NCBI GenBank assembly: GCA_021323535.1
Contig: JAJONO010000055.1
Location: forward strand, 1 to 33,289
Reading direction: 5' to 3'
From: Bacteroidota bacterium
Lineage (GTDB): Bacteria > Bacteroidota > Bacteroidia > B-17B0 > Aurantibacillaceae
Length of the DNA: 33,289 bases
Shown: positions 1-6,006 of the stretch, in pieces
Layout: the number at the start of each line of letters is the position of its first letter
Position numbering within the stretch: the stretch's first letter is position 1
Program-made: the position numbers and the translations under genes
The notes under the pieces: generated by a model
What the model saw: the letters and a program-made list of their open reading frames with translations, nothing else
What the model was told of the DNA's origin: nothing
Databases searched by the model: none

Positions 1-28
1 AAGATACAACTATGGACAGCTGTATCTT
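1..28. terminator. Hairpin downstream of the VOC gene
   Basis: Positions 1-8 (AAGATACA) and 21-28 (TGTATCTT) are perfectly complementary and enclose a 12-nt loop. The hairpin lies just past the stop codon of the leftward VOC gene, where a terminator is expected. The T-tract for leftward transcription would lie outside the window, so its type cannot be confirmed. Confidence 0.4.
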
Positions 29-31
29 TAT

Positions 32-421
32 TTAGATCGGTTCAATAAGATCCCACAGATTACCGTACAAGTCTTCAAAAACAGCCACGGTTCCCCAGGC
101 CTCAACAACAGGTTCTCTTACGATGGTGATTTTATGGTCGAGCAAATTCTGGTAATCCCTTTTAAAATTGTCGGTGTGTAAAAATAAGAAAACGCGCCCC
201 CCGGTTTGATTGCCAATTCTTGTACTTTGTACATCATTAGCTGCTTTTGCTAATAATAAACAACATTCCGATGAGCCTTTTGGAGCCACTAACACCCAGC
301 GTTTCGTTTCGCTTAAAACACTGTCTTCAATTAAAGTAAAATGTAATTTTTTGGTGTAGAATTCAATGGCTTTGTCGTAATCATCAACTACTAATGCGAT
401 ATGTGCGATGTGTTGTTTCAT
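32..421 (-). CDS. VOC (glyoxalase/bleomycin-resistance fold) protein
   Basis: This 129-residue protein has the pattern of a single vicinal-oxygen-chelate domain made of two beta-alpha-beta-beta-beta modules. It opens with HIALVVDDYDKAIEFYTKKL, whose first His is the usual first metal-ligand position. It closes with FEDLYGNLWDLIEP, where the late acidic residue is the usual last ligand. Members of the superfamily are small cytosolic lyases, dioxygenases or antibiotic-binding proteins that act as dimers. The sequence does not tell which reaction this one performs. The length is normal for a stand-alone VOC protein. It lies 36 nt downstream of a secreted-protein gene on the same strand and has no clear promoter of its own, so it may be read through from upstream. 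Confidence 0.85.
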   Translation of the reverse strand: MKQHIAHIALVVDDYDKAIEFYTKKLHFTLIEDSVLSETKRWVLVAPKGSSECCLLLAKAANDVQSTRIGNQTGGRVFLFLHTDNFKRDYQNLLDHKITIVREPVVEAWGTVAVFEDLYGNLWDLIEPI

Positions 422-457
422 CTATTGACAATAGTTAAAGGTCGGATTATGTTTAAA

Positions 458-1063
458 TTATTTTCCACAGGTCTTATTATAATCTAAAACAATGGGATTT
501 ATATATTCCTTTTTATAAGTTCCATCATTGATTTTGTTCATGATCTCAGGACAGTCGGAAAATACTCTTGCAATATCACATTTTCCGGATGTAAAAAGTT
601 CGTTGTTACCTTTTTTATAAACATAACCGTCAACGTCCAGATAAGAACCTTCTTCCGATTTAAACTCTGCAAGTGCATTTGTTCTGTGCACCTTCAGGAT
701 TTTAATTTTATCATCGGCAATTACCTGTAAAAAGAATTCCTGTTGTTTGGAAAAAACAGGCGCTATCACACCTAAATTGTCGGAGCAGGTTAGCATTTTG
801 TATGTTTTATTATTCAAAAAGAACACAATAGCTTTTACCGTAGATGGTTTCAATGTTGATTTATTGCCTTTGGCATCATAACACTTTACCTCCTTTTGCA
901 TGAATTCAAATTTTGGATCTGATTCGTTCTCAACAGGAATTTCGAAGGTCACTTTGGTAGTGTCGTTTTCGTCAGAAATAGTATAACCTTCCGCTTTTAT
1001 TTTCCTGGCCTGGAGATGAATTGAAACTAATAATGTTAGGAGAAGGAGGGAGAATTTTTTCAT
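458..1063 (-). CDS. Unrecognised secreted protein, copy A of a tandem pair
   Basis: I do not recognise the family. The 201-residue product starts with a signal peptide (MKKFSLLLLTLLVSIHLQA) and so should be periplasmic or surface exposed. It is a paralog of the product of the next gene (1199-1810). They share a D-D/N-D-T-T-K-V stretch near residue 34, a central C-x-DNLGV motif, and a C-terminal pattern of VA/AR-x-F-x-DCP-x-IM-x-KIN ending in DYNKxCGK. Three cysteines (in CSDNLGV, DCP and the penultimate TCGK) are shared and could form disulfides. Each gene is preceded by a nearly identical terminator-promoter block, so the pair arose by tandem duplication. Function is unknown. Confidence 0.8.
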   Translation of the reverse strand: MKKFSLLLLTLLVSIHLQARKIKAEGYTISDENDTTKVTFEIPVENESDPKFEFMQKEVKCYDAKGNKSTLKPSTVKAIVFFLNNKTYKMLTCSDNLGVIAPVFSKQQEFFLQVIADDKIKILKVHRTNALAEFKSEEGSYLDVDGYVYKKGNNELFTSGKCDIARVFSDCPEIMNKINDGTYKKEYINPIVLDYNKTCGK

Positions 1064-1089
1064 GTAAGTTCTTTTCTAAGTTACTGCAA

Positions 1090-1120
1090 TAAAAATACTC
1101 ATTTCCTTCACGCGCGCAAA
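1090..1120 (-). promoter_or_regulatory. Bacteroidota-type promoter of copy A
   Basis: On the minus strand TTTG (1117-1120) is followed by a 19-nt spacer and TATTTTTA (1090-1097). This resembles the TTTG/N17-23/TAnnTTTG pattern known for Bacteroidota vegetative promoters, with one mismatch in the -7 box. The start codon at 1063 would give a leader of roughly 20 nt. The same arrangement is conserved in the second copy. Confidence 0.5.
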
Positions 1121-1154
1121 AACAAAAACGACCATCTTTTTCAAGATAGCCGTT
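1117..1154 (-). terminator. Intrinsic terminator of copy B
   Basis: On the minus strand a 12-bp stem (1127-1138 with 1143-1154, including two G-U pairs) closes a GAAA tetraloop. It is followed by TTTTGTTTTTG. It lies just after the stop codon of the gene at 1199-1810 and matches the terminator at 1862-1899. Confidence 0.75.
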
Positions 1155-1198
1155 TTATATTTCAGTTTTAAAAAGTTTAATTCAAAAAGGTTAACGTG

Positions 1199-1810
1199 TT
1201 ATTTTCCACAAACTTTATTATAATCATTAACAATCTGAGCAATATAATCGTTTTGATATTCTTTATTATTAATTTTCTTCATTATATCGGGGCAATCAGT
1301 AAAATACTTTGCAACATCAGGTGTTTTGTCGAAAAAAAGTTCTCCATTATTTTTTCTATAAACATAAGGAAAATCACCAAAAGAAGCCATACCCTTGCCG
1401 CCGTTAATCCCTTCAAGTAAAAGGGTTCTATAAGCCCTTAGAGTTATAATTTTCTCTTCTGAAATTACGTGAAAAAAGAACTCCCTTTGATAGGAAGACT
1501 TTCCATCAACCACGCCTAAGTTGTCGAAACATGTTATCATTTTTATTGTTCTTCTTTCAAAAGTAAAGACAATCCCTTTTACCATTTTTGGTATCAATAT
1601 TTTTTTGACTTTAGTTGAATCATAGTATTTTACCTTCCATTGTAGTCTTTCTAAATCAGGATCTCCACCGAATGGAGAATCTAGCGGGATATCAAAAATT
1701 ACTTTCGTTGTATCGTTATTAACTTCGATAATATAACCACTGACTTTCTTTGCCTGGATATGATTTGAAAATAATACTGCGAGGAAAAAGATAAAGGGGA
1801 ATTTCTTCAT
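1199..1810 (-). CDS. Unrecognised secreted protein, copy B of a tandem pair
   Basis: This is the paralog of the protein at 458-1063, and again I do not recognise the family. I chose the ATG at 1810 because it gives a normal signal peptide (MKKFPFIFFLAVLFSNHIQA) and 203 residues. The frame is open to an ATG at 1834, but that would add eight residues before the signal peptide and would put the start almost on the -7 box at 1835. The mature part keeps the NNDTTKVIFDIP, ITCFDNLGV and DCPDIMKKINN blocks and ends in NDYNKVCGK, as in copy A. The cysteines in these blocks are conserved, whereas many surface residues differ, so the duplication is not recent. Function is unknown. Confidence 0.8.
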   Translation of the reverse strand: MKKFPFIFFLAVLFSNHIQAKKVSGYIIEVNNDTTKVIFDIPLDSPFGGDPDLERLQWKVKYYDSTKVKKILIPKMVKGIVFTFERRTIKMITCFDNLGVVDGKSSYQREFFFHVISEEKIITLRAYRTLLLEGINGGKGMASFGDFPYVYRKNNGELFFDKTPDVAKYFTDCPDIMKKINNKEYQNDYIAQIVNDYNKVCGK

Positions 1811-1834
1811 AATTATGTTGTTTCGTAACGACAA

Positions 1835-1865
1835 TAAAAATACTCATTTCCTTCACACGCGCAAA
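1835..1865 (-). promoter_or_regulatory. Bacteroidota-type promoter of copy B
   Basis: On the minus strand TTTG (1862-1865) is followed by exactly 19 nt and TATTTTTA (1835-1842), as in the other copy. The -33 element lies inside the T-rich tail of the hppD terminator. Confidence 0.5.
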
Positions 1866-1899
1866 AACAAAAACGGCCATCTTTTTCAAGACAGCCGTT
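1862..1899 (-). terminator. Intrinsic terminator of hppD
   Basis: On the minus strand a 12-bp stem (1872-1883 with 1888-1899, two G-U pairs) closes a GAAA tetraloop and is followed by a T-rich tract. It starts about 20 nt after the hppD stop codon. Confidence 0.8.
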
Positions 1900-1919
1900 C
1901 TCTATTTCAGTTTTTAAAA

Positions 1920-3080
1920 TTATAGCGTTCCGCGTCGTGCCTGCTCTCTTTCAATCGATTCGAACAAAGCTTTGAAGTTTCCTGCGCCGAAACCTTTTGC
2001 GCCCATACGCTGGATAATTTCGTAGAATAAAGTCGGACGATCCTCTACCGGTTTTGTGAAGATCTGTAACAGATATCCTTCTTCATCGGCGTCAACCAAT
2101 ATAGATAATTTCTGAAGTTCTTTAATGTCTTCTTTCATGATGGCCATGTGAACACCCAGGCGTTTTGGAATTTCATCGTAATACGCTTGTGGTGGTGGTG
2201 GTAAAAACTCAACTCCGCGCGCTTTTAACTCGGCAACAGTTTTAATGATATCATCTGTTGCGAGAGCAAGATGCTGAACACCGGCTCCTTCATAAAAATC
2301 AATATACTCTTCGATCTGAGATTTTTTCTTTCCTTCAGCCGGTTCGTTGATCGGGAATTTAATCCGTCCATTACCGTTGCTCATTACTTTACTCATAAGA
2401 GCTGAGTATTCAGTCGTAATTTGCTTATCATCGAAACTTAAAAAGTTTACGAAGCCCATCACGTCTTCATACCATTTTACGGTGGCGTTCATCTGGTTCC
2501 AGCCCACGTTTCCTACCATGTGGTCAATGAATTTCAGACCAACAGGTGCAGGATTATAATCACTTTTCCATTCTACATATCCCGGTAAAAAAGCGCCTTT
2601 GTAATTTTTACGTTCCACGAACATATGAACGGTTTCTCCGTAAGTATAAATTCCGGCACGAACCACTTCTCCGTTTTCATCTTTCTCTACCTTTGGTTCC
2701 ATGAATACTTTCGCGCCGCGTTTCGTTGTTTCCTCGAAAGCTTTGCGGGCATCTTCCACCCAAAGTGCAATGACTTTAACACCATCGCCATGTTTTTTTA
2801 CATGCTCGCCAATTGGCGAATCGCTTTTTAAAGCTGTTGTTAGTACAAGGCGGATCTTATCCTGCTTCAATACATAAGAAGAAGCTTCGCGATTGCCGGT
2901 TTCGAGTCCCGAATAAGCATACGACTGATATCCGAAAGCGGTCTTATAATAATGAGCGGCCTGTTTGGCGTTGCCCACATAAAATTCTACATAATCAGTT
3001 CCTAATAAAGGAAGGAAATCCTGGGCGCCTTCGAAAATTTTCTCGAGACCGTATTCTACGTTTTTTATTTCTTTTGACAT
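1920..3080 (-). CDS. hppD: 4-hydroxyphenylpyruvate dioxygenase
   Basis: This enzyme converts 4-hydroxyphenylpyruvate to homogentisate using Fe(II) and O2, the second step of tyrosine breakdown. The 386 residues form two VOC-type halves, as usual for the family. The C-terminal half carries the expected metal ligands: His187 in IDHMVGNV, His270 in VQHLALAT and Glu354 in FYEIIQRMG. The C-terminal GFGAGNFKALFESIEREQ helix that closes the active site is present, so the enzyme looks complete and active. It stands alone: the next steps (homogentisate dioxygenase, fumarylacetoacetase) are not in the window. A promoter-like sequence about 140 nt upstream and an inverted repeat in the leader suggest its own transcription unit, which ends at the strong terminator downstream. 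Confidence 0.97.
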   Translation of the reverse strand: MSKEIKNVEYGLEKIFEGAQDFLPLLGTDYVEFYVGNAKQAAHYYKTAFGYQSYAYSGLETGNREASSYVLKQDKIRLVLTTALKSDSPIGEHVKKHGDGVKVIALWVEDARKAFEETTKRGAKVFMEPKVEKDENGEVVRAGIYTYGETVHMFVERKNYKGAFLPGYVEWKSDYNPAPVGLKFIDHMVGNVGWNQMNATVKWYEDVMGFVNFLSFDDKQITTEYSALMSKVMSNGNGRIKFPINEPAEGKKKSQIEEYIDFYEGAGVQHLALATDDIIKTVAELKARGVEFLPPPPQAYYDEIPKRLGVHMAIMKEDIKELQKLSILVDADEEGYLLQIFTKPVEDRPTLFYEIIQRMGAKGFGAGNFKALFESIEREQARRGTL

Positions 3081-3092
3081 TTTTAAATTTTT

Positions 3093-3162
3093 GAATTGTG
3101 ATTTTTGATTTATGAATTAAAACTGCTGAGATCTGAAATTAGAAATCAGGAATCAAAAATTC
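3093..3162. repeat. Imperfect inverted repeat in the hppD leader
   Basis: The 19-nt segment at 3093-3111 and the 20-nt segment at 3143-3162 are imperfect reverse complements (both built on GATTTTTGATT-like text). They are separated by 31 nt. If transcription starts near 3210, the RNA could fold into a hairpin just ahead of the hppD start codon. The segment is AT-rich, so part of the match could be chance. Confidence 0.35.
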
Positions 3163-3216
3163 ATGACCACATCGCCATAGAATGAGCGCGTATGATGTAC
3201 TTTCTGTTCATCGTAT

Positions 3217-3247
3217 CAAAGTTAACAAATGAACCGGTTTTTAGCAA
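3217..3247 (-). promoter_or_regulatory. Probable hppD promoter
   Basis: On the minus strand TTG (3245-3247) is followed by 20 nt and a perfect TAACTTTG (3217-3224), matching the Bacteroidota TAnnTTTG -7 box with normal spacing. It would give a leader of about 130 nt. Confidence 0.5.
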
Positions 3248-3301
3248 TAAAATTTAGTTTAATAATACCCTAATCTAATGTAATTTTAGACGAATTACCG
3301 C

Positions 3302-4615
3302 CTAAATAAGTTCCCCATACAAATCAAAATCCGTAGCGCTCGTAATCCGCACTTTGGCGAAGTCTCCTAAACGAACGTAAGTATCGGCGGTAGCTTTTAC
3401 CAATACTTCATTGTCTACATCAGGACTATCAAACTCGGTTCTTCCGATAAAGTATTCGCCCTCTTTTCTGTCAAATAAAACATTGAAGTCTTTTCCGATT
3501 TTTTGTTGGTTCAATTGAAATGAAATTTCCTGCTGAATAGCCATTACCGCATCAGCGCGTTTCTTTTTAATTTTTACAGGAACATCATCCTTCAGAGCGA
3601 AAGCGTGTGTATTTTCTTCATGCGAATAAGTAAAAATTCCTAAACGGTCAAATTTGGTATCTTCTACCCAGCGTAACATTTCTTCGTGATCTTTTTCTGT
3701 TTCACCCGGATAACCTCCAATCAGCGTGGTACGCACAGCGATTCCCGGAACTTTATCACGGATCTGGTTCACTGTGTCAATGGTTTTTTGTTTCGTGATA
3801 CCTCTGCGCATGCTCTTCAGCATATTATCGCTGATGTGTTGCAAAGGCATATCAAGATAGTTGCACACATTTTTTCTTTTGTTCATCACGTCCAGCACTT
3901 CCATCGGGAATCCGCTAGGAAAAGCGTAATGAAGCCTGATCCACTCAATGCCTTCTACATCACTTAATCTGTCAACCAGGTCGGCAAGTTCCCGTTTCTT
4001 GTATAGATCAAGTCCGTAATAAGTAAGGTCCTGTGCAATGAGCAGTAATTCTTTTGTTCCGTTAGCCGCTAATTTTTTTGCACGTTCAATGAGATCTTCT
4101 TTGGAAACAGAAATATGTCCGCCTCGCATCAATGGAATGGCGCAGAAACTACAAGGACGATCGCAGCCTTCACTTATTTTAAAATAAGCGTAATGATTTG
4201 GTGTTGTTAACAAACGTTCGCCAACGAGCTCGTGTTTATAATCTGCTTTTAATGTCTTTAAAATTTTTGGAAGTTCCCTGGTTCCGAAATAAGCATCCAC
4301 TAAAGGAATTTCTTTTTCAAGATCGGATTTATAACGTTCGCTGAGGCAACCCGTCACATAAACTTTTTCAACAGCGCCCTCTTTTTTTGCCTGAACAAAA
4401 CGTAGAATAGTATCAATGCTTTCCTGTTTGGCATTCTCAACGAAACCACAGGTGTTAATGATCACGATCTGGTGATCGTCTTCTTTACTTTCATGCTCCA
4501 CAGAAAAGTTATTTGCTTTCAGCTGGCCCATGAGGACTTCACTATCAACAAGATTTTTGCTGCAGCCGAGAGTCACTACATTGACTTTGTTCTTTTTTAA
4601 GGTCTTGGTCTTCAT
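3302..4615 (-). CDS. rimO: Ribosomal protein S12 methylthiotransferase RimO
   Basis: This radical-SAM enzyme adds a methylthio group to the conserved aspartate of ribosomal protein S12. The 437-residue protein has the three parts expected. The N-terminal UPF0004 domain has cysteines 18 (LGCSKN), 56 (NTCGF) and 90 (TGCLSERY) for one 4Fe-4S cluster. The radical-SAM core has the C151-x3-C155-x2-C158 motif in EGCDRPCSFCAIPLMRGGH. The C-terminal TRAM region starts near residue 370. The LGCSKNLVDSE opening and the IPLMRG stretch favour RimO over the tRNA enzyme MiaB. It is divergent from the K+ channel gene with a 90-nt shared upstream region. Confidence 0.95.
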   Translation of the reverse strand: MKTKTLKKNKVNVVTLGCSKNLVDSEVLMGQLKANNFSVEHESKEDDHQIVIINTCGFVENAKQESIDTILRFVQAKKEGAVEKVYVTGCLSERYKSDLEKEIPLVDAYFGTRELPKILKTLKADYKHELVGERLLTTPNHYAYFKISEGCDRPCSFCAIPLMRGGHISVSKEDLIERAKKLAANGTKELLLIAQDLTYYGLDLYKKRELADLVDRLSDVEGIEWIRLHYAFPSGFPMEVLDVMNKRKNVCNYLDMPLQHISDNMLKSMRRGITKQKTIDTVNQIRDKVPGIAVRTTLIGGYPGETEKDHEEMLRWVEDTKFDRLGIFTYSHEENTHAFALKDDVPVKIKKKRADAVMAIQQEISFQLNQQKIGKDFNVLFDRKEGEYFIGRTEFDSPDVDNEVLVKATADTYVRLGDFAKVRITSATDFDLYGELI

Positions 4616-4681
4616 TAATTTTTTTCTCAGTACGGAGTCTATTCGTTAAATTAGCCGTAGACTAAATCCCCGCACAAGCTG

Positions 4682-4689
4682 CAAAGATA
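4682..4689 (-). promoter_or_regulatory. Candidate -7 box upstream of rimO
   Basis: On the minus strand TATCTTTG matches TAnnTTTG exactly, 67 nt ahead of the rimO start codon. I see no good -33 TTG at the normal distance, so this is only a partial match. Confidence 0.35.
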
Positions 4690-4705
4690 CGATTAACAAG
4701 GCATT

Positions 4706-5722
4706 ATGTTGCGTTTTTTAAGAGAATATAACCGTTTTTTACTCCCGTTTTACATTCTTAACGGTCTCTTGCTCATTGGCGTGCTTGGTTTTATGATCAT
4801 TGAGGATTATTCCCTGGTGGATGCTTTCTATATGACCGTAATTACGATTGCAACGGTGGGTTATGGCGAGGTTCATCCGTTAAGCCTTATGGGCCGTATT
4901 TTCACCTCTTTTTTAATTATTACAAGTTTTGGTACATTTGCTTATGCTGTTAGTGCCATTACCCGGTTTGTAACCGATGGGGAATTTAACCGCTTCTTTA
5001 AAAATAAACGCGTGAGTGCTGCTATTGAAAAATTATCGGAACATGTGATCATCTGCGGTTATGGGCGTAACGGACGTCAGGCTGCACACATTCTCAAGAA
5101 ACATGATAAACGTTTTGTGGTGGTGGATACAGATGAGAAAGTAACAGGCTTCATTACTCATAAATTTTCGGATCTTGTACTAAACGGAGATGCTACGCAG
5201 GATGAAACACTTCTTGCAGCCGGAATCATGAGGGCCAGCGCTCTTATCACAACGCTTCCAGCCGATGCGGATAATCTTTTCATTGTATTAACAGCACGTT
5301 ACCTTAATCCAACCATTAATATTATTTCCAGGGCAAGCGACGATGGTAGTGATACCAAATTAAAAATTGCCGGTGCCGACAATGTGATCATGCCTGATAA
5401 GGTAGGAGGCGCGCACATGGCAAGTTTAGTAATGAAGCCCGATGTGATGGAATTCATTGACCAGATTACAGCCCAGGGCGGAGATAACATTAACCTCGAA
5501 GAAATTACATTCGAAAAAATTACAGACGCTCTTAAAAACAAAACTTTAAAAGATCTAGAGATCCGTAATAAAAGCGGCGCCAACATCATTGGTTTCAAAA
5601 CTGCCGGCGGTCAATACCTCGTTAATCCAAGCGCTGACACGCAGGTTATTCCGCATTCGAAAATTTTCGTTTTAGGAACACCCGATCAGATTAAACGCCT
5701 GAAAGAAATCCTTACAGAGTGA
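4706..5722 (+). CDS. Two-TM potassium channel with RCK/TrkA domains
   Basis: The N-terminal part has a membrane helix (about residues 12-32), a pore helix with selectivity filter TVGYGE (residues 50-55) and a second helix (about 65-88). This is the minimal K+-channel pore. A Rossmann-type RCK/TrkA-N domain follows, with GYGRNG at 118-123 and the acidic end of strand 2 in VVVDTDE. A TrkA-C-like domain follows from about residue 255 to the end. The length of 338 residues is normal for MthK-like channels. It probably forms a tetrameric inner-membrane K+ channel gated by a ligand bound to the cytosolic RCK ring. The ligand (Ca2+, nucleotide or other) cannot be read from the sequence. Confidence 0.93.
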   Translation: MLRFLREYNRFLLPFYILNGLLLIGVLGFMIIEDYSLVDAFYMTVITIATVGYGEVHPLSLMGRIFTSFLIITSFGTFAYAVSAITRFVTDGEFNRFFKNKRVSAAIEKLSEHVIICGYGRNGRQAAHILKKHDKRFVVVDTDEKVTGFITHKFSDLVLNGDATQDETLLAAGIMRASALITTLPADADNLFIVLTARYLNPTINIISRASDDGSDTKLKIAGADNVIMPDKVGGAHMASLVMKPDVMEFIDQITAQGGDNINLEEITFEKITDALKNKTLKDLEIRNKSGANIIGFKTAGGQYLVNPSADTQVIPHSKIFVLGTPDQIKRLKEILTE

Positions 5723-5755
5723 TTCTGTGTGTTCTTCTTGGGATACTTCAATTTT

Positions 5756-5995
5756 TTTTACCACATAGGGCACTAGTTTTCATTTTCTATCACAGAAAGG
5801 GAAACATAGGTTTTCCGCCTTTGGTAGAAAATAGGTAGGCTGCAAAGCTCACTGTTTGTATCTGCGCTTAAGTTTTAGTGCAAGCGGTGTATAAATAAAA
5901 CTGGTGATTGTCTTACAATTTCTGTCGCAGACAGAAATCCTATGTTTCCCTTTAGGTGTTTTTGCAATTGAACCTATGTGTCATGTGTGGTAAAA
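5756..5995. repeat. Palindromic intergenic element between convergent genes
   Basis: Two arms of about 55-60 bp are imperfect reverse complements. TTTTACCACA (5756-5765) matches TGTGGTAAAA (5986-5995), and AAAGGGAAACATAGG (5797-5811) matches CCTATGTTTCCCTTT (5939-5953) without error. The centre holds a further perfect hairpin, ATTTCTGT (5918-5925) with ACAGAAAT (5931-5938), over a 5-nt loop. No protein-coding frame is plausible here. It fills the 284-nt space between the K+ channel and priA, whose stop codons face each other, and may act as a two-way terminator or be a MITE-like remnant. Confidence 0.6.
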
Positions 5996-6006
5996 CATAG
6001 TTGTTA

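Noticed and set aside
422-434. 13-bp palindrome CTATTG-A-CAATAG directly before the VOC start codon
   Set aside because: Short and AT-rich, with no second copy or promoter context; chance is a sufficient explanation.
32-3080. Functional link between the VOC protein and hppD because both use VOC folds
   Set aside because: The fold is extremely common, and two unrelated genes and two terminators lie between them.
5714-5728. Small hairpin at the end of the K+ channel gene
   Set aside because: Only 5 bp, overlaps the stop codon and has no T-tract directly after it.
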